A stretch of DNA of 64,000 bases from Ceratopteris richardii (lineage: Eukaryota; Streptophyta; Polypodiopsida; Polypodiales; Pteridaceae): the NCBI GenBank assembly GCA_020310875.1, contig CM035407.1, forward strand, positions 85,949,342-86,013,341, read 5' to 3'. Shown piece after piece: positions 1 through 12,455 of the stretch; positions within the stretch are counted from its first letter, which is position 1; every line of letters starts with the position of its first letter. Both the position numbers and the translations under genes were made by a program. The notes beneath the pieces were generated by a model that searched no databases, was not told where the DNA came from, and was given only the letters and a program-made list of their open reading frames with translations.

Positions 1-3000
1 GTAAGACAGACACATATCCCAGAGTTAAGACAAATATTTGACAAATGTCGAGAATATCAGGTTTGTTTGAACCCAGAAAAATGCGTTTTCATGGTCAGAC
101 AAGGCAAAATTCTAGGACACATTGTGTCAAAAAATGGAATCTCCACGGATGAGGAAAAGGTGAAGGTAATTGCGGATCTACCCAGACCAACTAATGTGAA
201 AGAGGTACAGGCATTTATGGGCCATTGCGGTTATTATAGGAGATTCATACACATGTATGCAATCATAGCCAAGCCTTTGTACTCTCTTTTAACCAATTTT
301 GAATGGACAGATGAATGTGAAAATTCATTTAATGAACTTAAACGACGCTTGTGCTCAGCACCTATACTAACTACCCCAGATTGGAGTAAGCCATTCCATG
401 TACATGTGGATGCATCCAATTACGCCATAGGATGTGTGTTAGCACAACCCACGAATGAAGGTAACATAGATCTCCCCATAGCTTACGCGAGCAGACAATT
501 GAACGCAGCAGAAAGAAATTACACCACTACGGAACGAGAGGGATTAGGGATGATCTACGCGGTAAAGAAGTTTAGGCACTACTTGTTGGCCAACAAGTTC
601 AAGTTCTTTACAGATCATCAAGCCCTATTGTACTTAGTCAACAAACCATGTAACACAGGACGACTAATACGCTGGTTTCTATTACTCATGGAGTATGATT
701 TTGAAGTCGTAGTCAGGAAAGGAAAGACACATCTTAGAGCTGACCACCTTTCAAGATTAACCTCAGGAGAAGCTCCTCAAGGAGTAGCGGATGATCTCCC
801 AAATGCATACTTGTTTAACCTTGAGATAGCACCAGAATGGGCTAAGCCTATAGTCCCTATTCTGACATACGGACCCAAGAATCCTAGGATAAAGATCAAA
901 GAGGGAGAGATTACCAAGTCTCAGAGGTACCAAATAATGGCAGGAAGCATATATAAACGGGATAATCAAAAGATTCTTGCTTGTTGTGTAGATGAATCAG
1001 AACATGCGAATTGGTTGCAATTAGCACACGAAGGTGCACTAAAGCAACATCATTCAAAACATCGAACATTACAGACTCTGCAGAGATTGGGAGTATATTG
1101 GCCTACGATGGAAGCAGATGTCTACAAGTTGTGTAAGGAATGCCATGTTTGCTGTGAAAGACCACCAGTAGAGCATGCTACACTATATCAAGTGTCTCTC
1201 ACACCAGACTGGAGTGAACCTTTAGTGACATACTTGAGGACGAACACATTCCCTCAAGGAATGACCTTAGCTCGACAACGCAGTCTAGAGCAGGAAGCTC
1301 AAGACTATTCACTTATTGGCGATAATTTATACAAAAGAGGATGAGATGGATATCTAAGACAATGTGTTCATGAGAGCGATTATCTGAGCATACTAGAGAC
1401 TGCACATCAAGGTGTTGCAGGAGGTCATTTTGGACCCGATAGGATAGTCAAAGCCATTCTCTTTGCAGGATTATGGTGGCCCACTCTTCACATGGACGCA
1501 CATACCTATGTAAAGAGATGTGATGTGTGCCAAAGAACTCAGTTTCCTACTCGCAGAGATGAAATGCCATTGAAACCCATGATGGGCGGACGTGCATTTT
1601 CAAAGTGGGGTATAGACTTTGTAGGACCCATCAACCCCCCTGCAAAAGGTACACATGCGGAATACATTATTGTTGCCACAGATTATCTAACCAAATGGGT
1701 AGAGGCAAAAGCCACAAAAAAGAATGATGCTCACACGACCGCAAAATTCTTATTTGAAAATGTCTTTACAAGATATGGATTGCCTATAGAGTTAGTGAGC
1801 GATCGAGGCACTCACTTTCTAAACCAAGTCATTGAATATTTGTTGCAGGATTTTATGGTGATTCACAAGAAATCGGCACCATATCATCCTCAGGCCAATG
1901 GTCAGGCTGAAAGCACTAACAAGATACTTTGTAACGTACTGACGAAACTCGTGAACAACAAACGTTCAGATTGGGACAAACAGTTACACCACGCTGTTTG
2001 GGCATATCGAGTGGCCTACAAGACCGTACTCAATGCAACTCCCTTTCAGATGGTTTTTGGTCAGAATGCTGTGCTTCCTTTGGACTTCTTGATACCTACC
2101 CTTAAGGTTGCGCAGGAACATCAATGGACCGGCCATGAATTATCAGCGAGAATAACGGACTTGGAACGATTAGGAGAAACCAGGCTGAAAGCAGCAGCAG
2201 GAATATACGCAGCGAAGAAGCGACAGAAAGCATATTTTGATGCACATGTGAAAGATAAGGGCCTAAAAGAAGGAGATTTAGTTCTAGTGTATACGCTGAA
2301 ACAGCACGCACGGAAGTTAGAAAAGCGAGGTTATGGACCTATGATCATTAACAGACTTTCGACAAGTGGAGCAGTACAATTAGCCACTTTAGATGGAGAT
2401 ATAATGCCTAATTATATTAGTGGCTGTAGAGTCAAGCTATATCAGGAACCTCTTACTGAGGATATGCTCAGACGACTCACGTTGGCAAAGAAGCGTAAGG
2501 AGGAAGAAAACAGAATACGAGCTGAAGCTCAGGCAGAAGCCATAGAACGCATTAAGCGCATGAAGCTAAGAAGACAAGGACTAGGGAGAGAACATTATAA
2601 CCTTCTGGAAACATCCCCCAGATATCCCATGGCCATGTGTCAAGTAAAGTCAACCACTCATCCTAGCATAGTGGACAGGAGACCATTCATTACAGTTAGG
2701 CTAGAGCACGGCAACCCTTGCCAAGAACTCAGGGCTTTAATTGACTCAGGTGCTGCGACTAGTGCGATTAGATGGTCCCACTATAAGGATTCAGGAATAG
2801 AAATGCGGCCAATTGAGGCATACCTCATAGGCCTAGGAGGCATGGAAACCCCTTGCATGGGTGAGGTGGACCTTCCTATCCTCATTAAGGATGTGACCAT
2901 GACAGCGAAGCTATTAGTGTGCCATGATGACGACCTGATAGAACCCCTAATCCTTGGCCAAGATTGGCTATACGATCACTCAGTGGACCTAAATCTTAGA

Positions 3001-3543
3001 CAAGGCTCCTTACAGATTGGAACCTTAGAACAGAAGCGAGTGATACCGCTTGACTTCCCTAATGGCATTCCGATTGAGGTTTGTAACCCTAGACCCTATG
3101 AAACGCATGCGACGGAAGACTGGAAGATCTTGGGTCGGACCAGTCACGTTACGTCTACACCAACCCACTCGGGCTTGGCTATGGACAGTTGTCAATCAGA
3201 AGGACGACAGGAGATCTTCCCTGGGACTTCCTGCAAACTAGAAGAGGCAGCTACCCATCCGCTAGGGCAGATGGACACAATCAGCGGTCAGGTGGGTTGC
3301 ATCAGCGGCCAAATGAGCACGACACCCTGCGGTGCTCATCCTTCCAAACTTGTTGCGGACTGGCCTAGATTAAAGTTAAAGAACGCATCACTTCCTAATG
3401 GGCAGGTCACGCAAGTGTTGGATCTCCCTTCTTTTCTAAAGCAGAGTGTCCATCCGACCTCTCAACCTCAACAACAACAGAGTCAACCACGACGAAGGAA
3501 CCCAGACCGATGGCAGTATCAGAAGACACAACAAGGAAAGTAG
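1..3543 (+). pseudogene. Ty3/gypsy pol: RT end, RNase H, duplicated HHCC, integrase, protease-like domain
   Basis: The frame is open from base 1 (no start in window) to the TAG at 3541-3543, broken only by TGA at 1342-1344, where the context fits a CGA to TGA change. Domains: RT thumb and connection (bases 1-270, with LGHIVS and FMGHCGYYRRF); RNase H (about 395-770, HVHVDASN, TEREGLG, FTDHQALL, LRADHLSRL); a first H2C2 zinc module (about 1018-1152); a second H2C2 module (about 1390-1530); the integrase core with catalytic D (1615), D (1801) and E (1909); a basic, lysine/glutamate-rich linker; and a retropepsin-like domain with DSGA (2743-2754) and ILGQDWL (2950-2970). The last 150 residues are Q/P/T-rich and look unstructured. 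The gene would copy and integrate the element. A protease after the integrase is unusual. Confidence 0.85.
2680..3010 (+). other. Retropepsin-like (aspartic protease) domain downstream of integrase
   Basis: Within the pol frame, DSGAATSAI is followed by a glycine-rich flap-like stretch (LIGLGG) and ILGQDWL about 70 residues after the active-site motif, which is the usual layout of LTR-retrotransposon proteases (DSGA ... ILGxDWL). The catalytic Asp codon is at 2743-2745. The domain would cleave the polyprotein. Whether the element also has a protease before RT cannot be seen here. Confidence 0.8.
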
Positions 3544-4280
3544 TTTGGGCCACCCAAAGGAAGCGGCACCAGACAAATATGGGTGCCAAAAGGACAAAAA
3601 GCACCGAAGAACTCCAACCAAGCAGAGATCGACAAGAAAAAGGCAGAACAAAAACAGAATCAGTATCCACCATCCCCTCGACCTTCTTCTACAGGGCCGA
3701 GCATTCGACAAATTTGGATCGCCAAGAAATACCTTACCCATAGACCCACACCCACGCAGATTTGGGTACCCAAACCATGTATCATAGCTCAACCCTTAAG
3801 CCATGTAATATATACCCCTCACAAATCTTTCCATCCCTCAATACCACCACACCCGATACTACCTTTTGCCCCTCAGCCGAAACCCACCACCCACTCAAAG
3901 ACTATTAGGAAATGGATACCGAAGAATGTCCAACCGTCTTCCCCTAACCCTTTGTCTAACTACCCCCCGACTAACATACAACCTTGTACTAAATCACTAA
4001 CCTTTAAACCTTGTAAAAATTCACCCACCATCATCACACATCACTCATAATCTCATCTCATCAAGAAATGTATGCTTAATCTGAAACGTGTAGGTGTCTA
4101 GAGACCTGCACTAGTGCTGCAAGAAGCATTGCATCCATCACATCACAGCACTTGGCTACACGGGTTACACATCAGTTATGGAAAGGGATTGCGGTCTCAC
4201 TTTAATGGGATCATAATTAATTTCCATGCTAATGTGTTAATCTTTTGTAGCAGATCTTTCTCAATAGCGCATCAGTCATC
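3544..4280 (+). other. Spacer between gypsy pol and the 3' ORF
   Basis: This is C- and A-rich, low-complexity sequence. Overlapping open frames (for example 3583-4050) translate to Pro/Thr/Ser/His-rich text without any family pattern, so no gene is called. The segment may hold an untranslated leader or splice acceptor for the following ORF; a pyrimidine-rich stretch ending in AG (TTTTGTAGCAG, about 4243-4253) lies some 30 bases before its ATG. Confidence 0.4.
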
Positions 4281-7200
4281 ATGCAAACCGACGAAGGACC
4301 ATCAGAAGCAGGCATCAGCGTAGCTGCTGTGCCCCTCAATGTTTTACGAGCAGAATCCCACCCGACTGCTCCACCGCCAGAATTCCAAGGATTTCCAGGG
4401 CCCATGCCGATCGATAACCCACCTATGGGTTACACAGAAAAGATACACCGTAACTCTCACTGGTTTCAGGGACTTGCAAGACCCTTAGCGGACGCGGATT
4501 TTATATTTGAATCTAATTTGACATTTGATGACCGCACTTGGGGAAAATATCAATTCTTCTCAAGAGAATTCGAAGGCCTACAGAACATCCAGGACTTAAC
4601 TCATGTTTGGGCTAGAGCCGGCTTCACGGAGTATTTCAGTGATCCTCTGCCCAAACCTGACTTTTACAGGTGTTATTATTTAATCACTACTTTGCTGGCC
4701 TCAGAGAATAAGGATATCCCAGGAACTTTTATTTTGCCTTCTTTAGTGGATGATCCACCCTACAAAAGGTTTTATCTTTCGAAGGATTTAATCAGAGCTG
4801 CCATCAAAATTCATGGAACCCACACGCCCACAGATCGAGAAAGATTAATTCCAGACCCTATGAAACGTGGGGATGTTACTAAGTGGGAGGAGATCTCAGC
4901 AATTACACCTGAGCTGTCAAAACCTCTACGGATATGCATGCAACATTTTGCATTCCCTGCTCAGGACAGATTCACCATGCCACATAAAAGAATATGGTTT
5001 GGATTGTACTTAGCCTGTACTGGACCTCGGACTGTCGATCTGGCGAGCTGGATCATTGATCAAATGTATTTGGCACAACACAGATGGGAACGAAAGAAAG
5101 TGCTTAATGGATGTTGTGCGCTGACAAGAATTGTTTATATGTGCTTGGCTTATGACTTGCCAATTGAACGTGCATTAACAGGAGAAGAGCTGAAGGCATT
5201 CAAAGGAACGACGAAGAAAGCTAGGAAGCCCAGCAGAGCACGGGCAGGTAAGCGCATGAGAGGCACTATTCCTTGCCTTCAAGTGCCAGAGTCACCATCA
5301 CCACAACCCTCCCCAGAGCAATCACCGACAGAAGCCGCTCCCACAGTACAACCCATTCGAATAAGGTTATCTAGACCATTAGTAACGGAGGGCACTACCA
5401 GTACCGTTGCACCTCAGGCAGCTACAACCACAGAACCCACCACCACGACAACAGAAGCTCCCACCACTATTGGTGCGGAAGCCTTTTCTTTCCCAATACC
5501 ACACATGGAAGCAGAACCAATAAACACAACGTTCGATTTTGAAATGCCTGATGCATTCTCAAATGAGTTCCAGTTTTCAGAGGCACAGATGTTCTCTCAA
5601 GAATATGAACGCCCCAGCTACCCTACCACACCCCGGGATCAGCCACAGGGACAAGTTGTGTCGAGCTCTGATGATGAAAGAACAACCACCGACGACGACG
5701 AAGGTGATGACGAAGCCAGCCAGGGCACGCATGATTCCCAAGAACAAGGACAGACAGACGGCCAAGGCCAACAAACCGATGCACACGGTGACACCAGCAC
5801 GCATGAAGAGGAGACTTTCGAAGCAGCAGCTTACACATTGGCAATCAAGAAATTATATCGTACAATGGAGAAAGTCTGGGCACGGAAGAAATTGACTGAA
5901 GAAGAGAGCCAAACCATAATCGAACAAGAACTCGTCTCCGGAGGGTTTGAAGAAGTCTACATCAGAGGGTTCAAAGAACTGGTCAAATCCATTGGCCCGG
6001 TCGAAGCACTGAGATATTTACAAAGGAAGCCACTCCCCCAATATGACCCTCGCAGAGTTCGCTTGTTATCGAAGCCCGGTGAATATATTCGAGTTCCGGT
6101 AGGTGCTCAATCATCCCACCAGGCGCAAGATGCACGCCTACGTCCAAAAAGATCCTTCACCGACGAAGCTATCCTAGTCGACTCCCCGCCACGTACTACC
6201 ATTGTACATACTACCACTATCCTTGAAATAACATCCACACCTTCTACTCCTCTCTCACCTCATGTTTCACCAACCCATCCTGTATCCCCTGCAAACCCAC
6301 CTGCTTCTCCAACAGCCACACCAGTCCACGGCAACATAGCCACCGCCTTTGCCCTGCCCATTCATACCACCATGCCCGCACCCACCCCACCTCGTCTACA
6401 TGTTAACCCCTTCATCCCTTCATCCTTCCCATCCTTCCCCCCACCTTTAAGACACCCTTTCACCTTTCTAACCCCACTAACCTTCTCACCAGTTTCACCT
6501 CCCCAACCCACTATAACCCCTATTTCCCCTTTTTACCAAGCTGCTCCAACCATCCCCCCTATAAATTACTCTACATTTGTAAATCCCGTCTTCACACCTA
6601 CACAACCACCCACATACACACCGCTTTTCACAGTCACCGCACTTGATACGTCCAATGACATGGACATCTCACCACCCACCGCACCAGCACCCACTCCACT
6701 CACAGCACCATCATATTTAGGTACGTCACAATTTTCCACGATCACCACTGCATCCACCTTCCCAACCCCATTCCCCATTCCCGCTGCATCTACTTCCACT
6801 GCATCCTCACTTAGCACTCCATTACTATCATCGCCAACCATAGACACTGCACTTCAACAAATGTTCACATGCATGTCACAAGTACGAGATGAGTTTGCAT
6901 CTCTTGGCAACAACTATCAACAGCTGTAGAGGACGACAAATGAATTACAGTCGCAGCTTAATTCATTATCAATCGAGAATGCCGCTTTAAATACGCGATA
7001 CCAAGAACTAAGAGAGGCATATCATAAGCTAGAGCTAGAAAGTGAAGAGAAAACAAAAGAAGCCACTGCTGATCTGGACAACCTACTTCGAGCCCAAACA
7101 ATTAGGAACGCGACGCTGACCAGGAATATGGGCTTACTCAGGAGGCACCTAGCCGCAGCAAAAGAGGAGAACCAGAGACTCCAAGAGCAGAATAGAGAGA

Positions 7201-8792
7201 ATTTGGAAGCGGCATTGGACCATCCAGAACAACCCTTAAGTCCTAGCAGATTCAAGGCAATCCCATCCGAATCGATGCAGATGTTGCTAGAGGATCACGT
7301 GAGATTGCTAGAGGACTATGATCTAATGAACGAAGAGCATCAGAAGTTAAAAGAAGATCACAAGTTGCTACAGCTCAGAGAACCGGCACCACAACAAGTA
7401 CAAGTAGCAGCAGAAGTACCAGAACCTGTGGATCCCTCTCCTGACCTCATAGAGGAACTCAACGCATTACGGGCCCAGGTAGCCACTCTCCAATCACGCA
7501 TAGATGTATACGAAGCACCACCACGGCCTGACTCCCCACCGGAGATCCCAGCTGACGACGAGAACATAACCATTCCGGTGGAGGAAACGTTTGAAGAAGC
7601 ATACGAGCCAATACCCATCCCAGGCGGACAAGTCACGGCCGAAGGCCAGATGACCTATGAACTTCCTACCCCCGCGTGGATGAAAACAATTGAGGAACTT
7701 GGAACGACACATTCAGCCAGAGTAGAGGCACAGTTGCATGCCATGGCCATGATTGAAGAGAGAATCTTACAATCCCCCTTCTTTGCTCATTTAGCCCCCC
7801 GATGCTATATATCTGGGCATGAGCTGCAGTATAAACCGTACTTCATGTTAATGGCTGAATATCAGCTAGCTATAGAGAAAGAAACCGGCATGAAACCCAC
7901 GCATGCTACACAATTCGAGCCGGCGGACTTGCCACCAAATGCGCAAAGAGGAGAGATCCATCAACCTGATTGGCGCAAAGACCTACTCCAGAAGTACCCA
8001 GAAATGATGAGCACATGGGTGAAAGCGCCTTTACATTTAAAGTATAATCCTTGCTGGGGACTAGTACCACGACGCCGCTCCTGGACTGCATTCGCTATCA
8101 AAGTACAAAACAATAGGCAGTGTCAGGATTGGCTGAATTACCCCTACTTCAAGCCGCCCACCGAGTTGCCCATTGTTGGCTATATGATGGCTACAATCCG
8201 TCACTGGCTCCCTCGCCTGAAGCATATGAATGATATCGCAGCGCATATGACTGTCAAAATTTTTGACATGATGCAAATGATATTTAAAGTCTTCCGACGC
8301 GTCAAGGCACCGCATGTAAACACCCCGGGATTTGAGCATGGTAACTTTGACCTAGTATACGACATGAGCACAACGCCATCGCTCCGGGTGTGTTATGCCT
8401 GGCACTGTAGAATAAAATACCTCCCGGCGTGCTACAAGCAAACATTCGAAGAGATGTTCACCACCGGATTTTGGGAATACCATTCCGAGGTATTCATCAG
8501 CAGGCCCACACATTTATTGCAACTTTTTGCCTGCGAGCGAATGGTTTATTCCGCGCACTATCAACTCCCGCCACCCGACGAACTGCAACCGATCGACTGG
8601 GAGAAACTCGAGGCTGATCTGGCCCGAGGCATTCGAGTATCTGAGCACACCCTCGCTCACGACCTCCTACAAAACTACATCCGCCAGACCGCACAACAAG
8701 GTTCTGTCGAGGACGACAGAAGCGAGAGGGAGGGGGGTGTTGGAAGCAGTCAGAGGCACAGTCAGAGGCACAGACGACGTGGAAGCATGTAA
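4281..8792 (+). pseudogene. Large 3' ORF of the gypsy element (env/gag-like position), one internal TAG
   Basis: ATG at 4281 opens a frame to TAG at 6927-6929; the same frame continues without another stop to 8792, 1504 codons in all. Residues 75-310 form a folded-looking domain (motifs WARAGFTEYF, LACTGPRTVDLASW, VYMCLAYDLPIERAL) that recalls the 'putative plant transposon protein' regions of Athila-type elements, a weak match by eye. It is followed by a Pro/Thr/Ser-rich part, an acidic patch, a helical stretch (RTMEKVWARKKLTEEE), a Thr/Pro-rich 200-residue linker, then after the TAG a long coiled coil (about 6950-7400) and a second folded-looking domain (about 7650-8690) rich in Trp, Tyr and His. 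No signal peptide, membrane segment or CCHC knuckle is seen. The function is unknown; a structural (capsid-like or envelope-like) role is inferred from its position. The end of the frame runs about 55 bases into the LTR. Confidence 0.7.
8721..8737 (+). other. Polypurine tract of the gypsy element
   Basis: AGCGAGAGGGAGGGGGG lies directly before TGTTGG, the expected start of a 3' LTR. It would prime plus-strand DNA synthesis. It also codes for the last residues of the 3' ORF. Confidence 0.75.
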
Positions 8793-9346
8793 AGACGGAG
8801 CAGGGAGCCAGTCGGATCATTTTTTCAAACAATTATGTTTTTATTACCTCTTCAAACATCCAACAGTGATTTTCATCACTCTTGTAACATATGTAATATA
8901 GACAAAACCCCATTTTGTAATCCATAGCTCCATTTTGTGCAAGCCGAGGAGTCCTCGAGCTTGAGGAGCTTAGATAGAATACGCGTACCAATTTTTGTTA
9001 TTTTTAGACATCGTTTACCCTTCCAAATAGCCTCTAGGACCTATTTTTTAACTATGCCGGTCACTAGATGTGAAACCGGTCAAAACTAGTCTAGAAACTA
9101 TAAAAAGAGCTAGAGAGCTCATTTTTGAGGTTGGTTCATGTTGGCTAGTGTGAGCTTAGAGCTAGTTTGAGCTTGTAATAGTGTTTTTGAGTAATAAAGC
9201 TAATTTCCCACCTTCCATTGTGTCTTGCTTGTCTCTTCATTGTGTGTGTGTATGTGTGTGTGCATCTTTGTGCTTCTCACCTTCACTCTCACATCATCTC
9301 TCATTCACGATCTTCATATCACTCCTACCTCTTCCGCGGATTGACA
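8738..9346 (+). repeat. 3' LTR of the gypsy element
   Basis: It starts with TGTTGG after the polypurine tract. A TATA-like CTATAAAAAG lies at 9098-9107 and AATAAA at 9193-9198, followed by GT/CT-rich sequence, as expected for a promoter and poly(A) site in an LTR. The right end is placed at ...TTGACA by inspection only; no second LTR is available for comparison. Confidence 0.6.
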
Positions 9347-10934
9347 TTAAGGAGGTGAAGCTTCTTAACGTGGTTCTCACCATTGTGCTAGAGCAACATG
9401 GTGCATGCCTATCATTAGGTCAAGATGAAGCTAGGATGAACGGAGGAGAAATGGTAAAAGTGGGTGTTGCAAAAGAAGAGAAGGAAATTAGCAAGAGGAC
9501 TGATATCTGCATAAAGAGAGGAAACTCTTTAGATGACGAGAGCCGTTTCTCTAAAGCTAATGATCAGGGTTGTTGTACAAAGCTGATGGGAAAGTGAGAT
9601 GGCTACCGAGCTTCCAGCACTAGCAAAGTGCGTAACCTCATGAGCAAGGATATACGCAAGGAAGACCATGAGGGTAGAAGTAGACTTAGGAGAGAAAAGT
9701 GGTGTGCAGACAACGAGGGTTCCAATAAGGAGACAGAGGATCAAAAGAAAGACCTCTTGGGGGGTGGAGATAAGGAGAGCCAAGAGGTTTGTGAAAGGAG
9801 GACCTGTGGACTCGAGGGACTTAGGAGAAGACCCACATTGGATGACGAGTCAAAAAAGGGCATGATGAGTAAAGTGCCTCCTGTAAAGTATGAGTAATAA
9901 TGGCAACGGCCTAAAGGAGTCAAGATGGGGATATGCCAAGCATGTCAAAGTTATCAAATCAAGGTTTTATGGAAATAGGTGTCGAGATAGTCAGCAGAGC
10001 ATACAGAGGATGCTAGGAGAGGATGCATGGGAAGGATTTTGAGCGAGCCGTTGGATGATGGGATTCTTTTGCTTGATTTGTCCAATCCTACAAGAGATGT
10101 GTAGCTTGATACAAGAACAGAGCAAGATTGGCTTTCTCTATTTCATCAGATAGTTTACCTTCTATTTGCAGAGATCACGCAGGCTGATAGACCAATTATG
10201 TTGCTATGCAGGATCATTAGGAGTTAGGCGACCAATGGCTGACTAAGTATATCATAATGCTCTTTTCAACCTAGTGATATATTGTGAAGATCAAGTAGTG
10301 GCGAGCATGGAGATACCAGTCGAGAGTCTATAGACGAAATACGATGTGGAGGAAGCTCATTGGTTGGTACGCTTCCTAAACCAAGACCTTGACATTGATT
10401 TTCCATTTTGTAGTTTGAAGCATACTTGCTTTGTTGGGTTGGGTATGCAAAGGATCACTACTTTTACTACGACAACTCTCAAGGGATACCTGATGAGGTA
10501 AATTGAATTTGTTGGGCTTAGGTAGATCAGTGTTTCATAGGCAACGACGATGAGGCTCCTGAGGCAGTCCTGACTCACCTCTTGGAGAGCATTGATCACC
10601 TGCAGTGAGCGAGATAGGGTAGGAGCTTTCGAGGTTGTCATGCTACATCACGGCTAAGGAAGGGACTTAGAGGTAGGATAGGGAAATCTAGTTTGATAAG
10701 TCTATTGGCGACTAGTCAGTTGTGTCATATATAATCGTTATGCCCCAGTAAGTAAGGTGCCAAGATGATTGATCTATCAGCTCCGCGTATATGTTTTAGT
10801 ATTTTTTTGTGTATTTTTGTTTGCATGATGTATGGGACGGGTTGGGCAGATGCTCCTTTCTGCCTCTCCCTAACTCTCAGGACATGGGAGATGAGAAAAG
10901 CGAAAAAAACAGAAAGAGAAAAATACATGCAAAA
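9347..10934. other. Intergenic sequence, no gene recognised
   Basis: Open frames here are short and overlap on both strands, and their translations show no domain. G/A-rich stretches occur at 9400-9900. I see no repeat structure or LTR boundary. Confidence 0.4.
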
Positions 10935-11283
10935 GTGTGTGTATATATATATATGTGCGCTAGCGTCCTATGACGGGTTAGTAGGTGGGCGGAGTCATCT
11001 TGGTTGGGTGGTCAAGACCACGAGTTGATGCTAGCTTCCTCATAGGCCTGGATAATTCCATGTGTATATTTGTTTAGTGCTTCGCACCATAGCGGGTTGA
11101 TAGGTGAGTGGAGCCATCTTGGCTGGGCAGTCAAGGCCACGAGTTGCACCCAGCTTCGTATAGGCTAGCACATATATATTATGTGTATATGTTGTTGCGC
11201 ACTATGGTGTGTTGGTAGATGGGTGGAACTAATCTAGTCGGGTGGTCAGGTCCACAAGTTGCATCCAATTGCAACATAGGCCA
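10935..11283 (+). repeat. Three diverged tandem copies of a ~110-bp unit
   Basis: The cores GGTTAGTAGGTGGGCGGAG, GGTTGATAGGTGAGTGGAG and GTTGGTAGATGGGTGGAAC recur at about 110-bp spacing, each followed by a CATCTTGG/AATCTAGT box, TGGTCAAG-like and CACGAGTTG-like blocks, and a TATA-rich spacer. The copies are roughly 70-80% similar by eye. The function is unknown. Confidence 0.6.
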
Positions 11284-12455
11284 ACTTGTGAAGTAAGAAA
11301 TAAACAAAAAGAAAAAGATAAAGAAATTTCCCAGTCCTGAGGGGGAGAGACAGAGAGGAAGAGGGTGGTGATCGCCCAGATGGGTGTGTTTTTGCATGTA
11401 TGTATTTGCAAGATTGAGAGATTGGTTGTTAGTAGATTGATCGGCTCAAATCCAACGCTCGTCTCATTGTGTGTGATCAGTTTTTTTTTTGGGAATGTGA
11501 GTGAAGCTATGTTTCATGCAGCCTCATTTTCTCTTATACATATATATGGCGAGTATATGAGCTCTTGGATATAGATGCACGGTTATACATGTTTTGGTTG
11601 ATTCTAATTTGTTATATTTTTTGGATTGACCTTTTTGTTGAGTTGCAGATGAGGAGGCAGGTGCAATGATGGAAGAAGGATGACTTTGCCAAGAAAATTC
11701 CGGTATGCATATACTTGTTGTTGAATAAAAATGTGGTGTGTTTGGTTGTCTACAAGTTGTAGGATGGTCTTGGAGGCAGACTCATGATTGGATCAGGGAA
11801 GTCGTTTTAGCTTATTGATTTCATTGATTACATTCATGTTTTGGGTTGTGGGAGGCAGGTGGATCATATGTTTTTGTTGAGTTTTGTTTTAGGATGGCCT
11901 AGAGAGGGTCGGACTTGCGGTGGAGTTTTTGGTTTGATTTCATGACTGGTAGTGTGGGAATTGTATGGATGATGTGTTTGTTGAGTTTTGGTTGTAGGAT
12001 AAAATGGAACAGGGAAAGAGATGGACATGAGCAGATTTGAGCTGATATAAGAGCATGTGAGCTATGGTGACATGGAAGGGAGTATGTGCATGCATGGATA
12101 TGAGTGACGGTGTTGAGGGCAAGATGATTTGAATGTTGGTAAGAACTTTTCATGCATGAGGACTATGTAGAAGTAGCGAGCATAAAATATGTTTGTGCGT
12201 GATGGATCATACTTGGAGGGTTTGATTGGTTGGTTATGATGCTTGATGTGTTTTCATGAAAAGGAGCTAACCATCAGAATGGAGTGGCAGGTAGGAAGCA
12301 AGGTGTACAGGTGATGGAGAGGCTTGTCGAGGACGACTTCGCGAGCAGAAGGGGGAGTATGTTGACCAAAATTGTTGTCAATTTTTTTGCACTAACATGT
12401 CCTTGTCGAGTGGAATGGATGCTTGATTGCAAGTACTTAGAGGAGGAAATGTATA
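11284..12455. other. Intergenic sequence, no gene recognised
   Basis: The segment is T/G-rich without coding features. The phrase TTGTTGAGTTTTG with a following TAGGATGG-like block recurs at about 11735, 11875 and 11979, suggesting decayed short repeats. Confidence 0.35.

Larger units (their letters stand above)
1..9346 (+). mobile_element. Ty3/gypsy LTR retrotransposon, 3' portion (5' end outside window)
   Basis: The stretch carries, in order, the end of a reverse transcriptase, RNase H, integrase with two zinc modules, a retropepsin-like domain, a 1504-codon second reading frame, a polypurine tract and an LTR. The 5' LTR, primer-binding site and anything upstream of the RT thumb lie outside the window, so LTR identity and age cannot be judged. 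Reading frames are interrupted only by two single stops (TGA at 1342-1344, TAG at 6927-6929), so it is a fairly young copy. Known plant Ty3/gypsy elements place protease before RT; here one follows integrase. The right boundary is inferred from an ending ...TTGACA and is uncertain by tens of bases. Confidence 0.85.

Noticed and set aside
3407..3792. Minus- and plus-strand frames near the gypsy pol end
   Set aside because: Shadows of the pol frame and of proline-rich spacer, without domain pattern.
9181..9597. 138-codon plus frame after the gypsy LTR
   Set aside because: Starts inside the LTR, CVCVCVC repeats, no recognisable domain.
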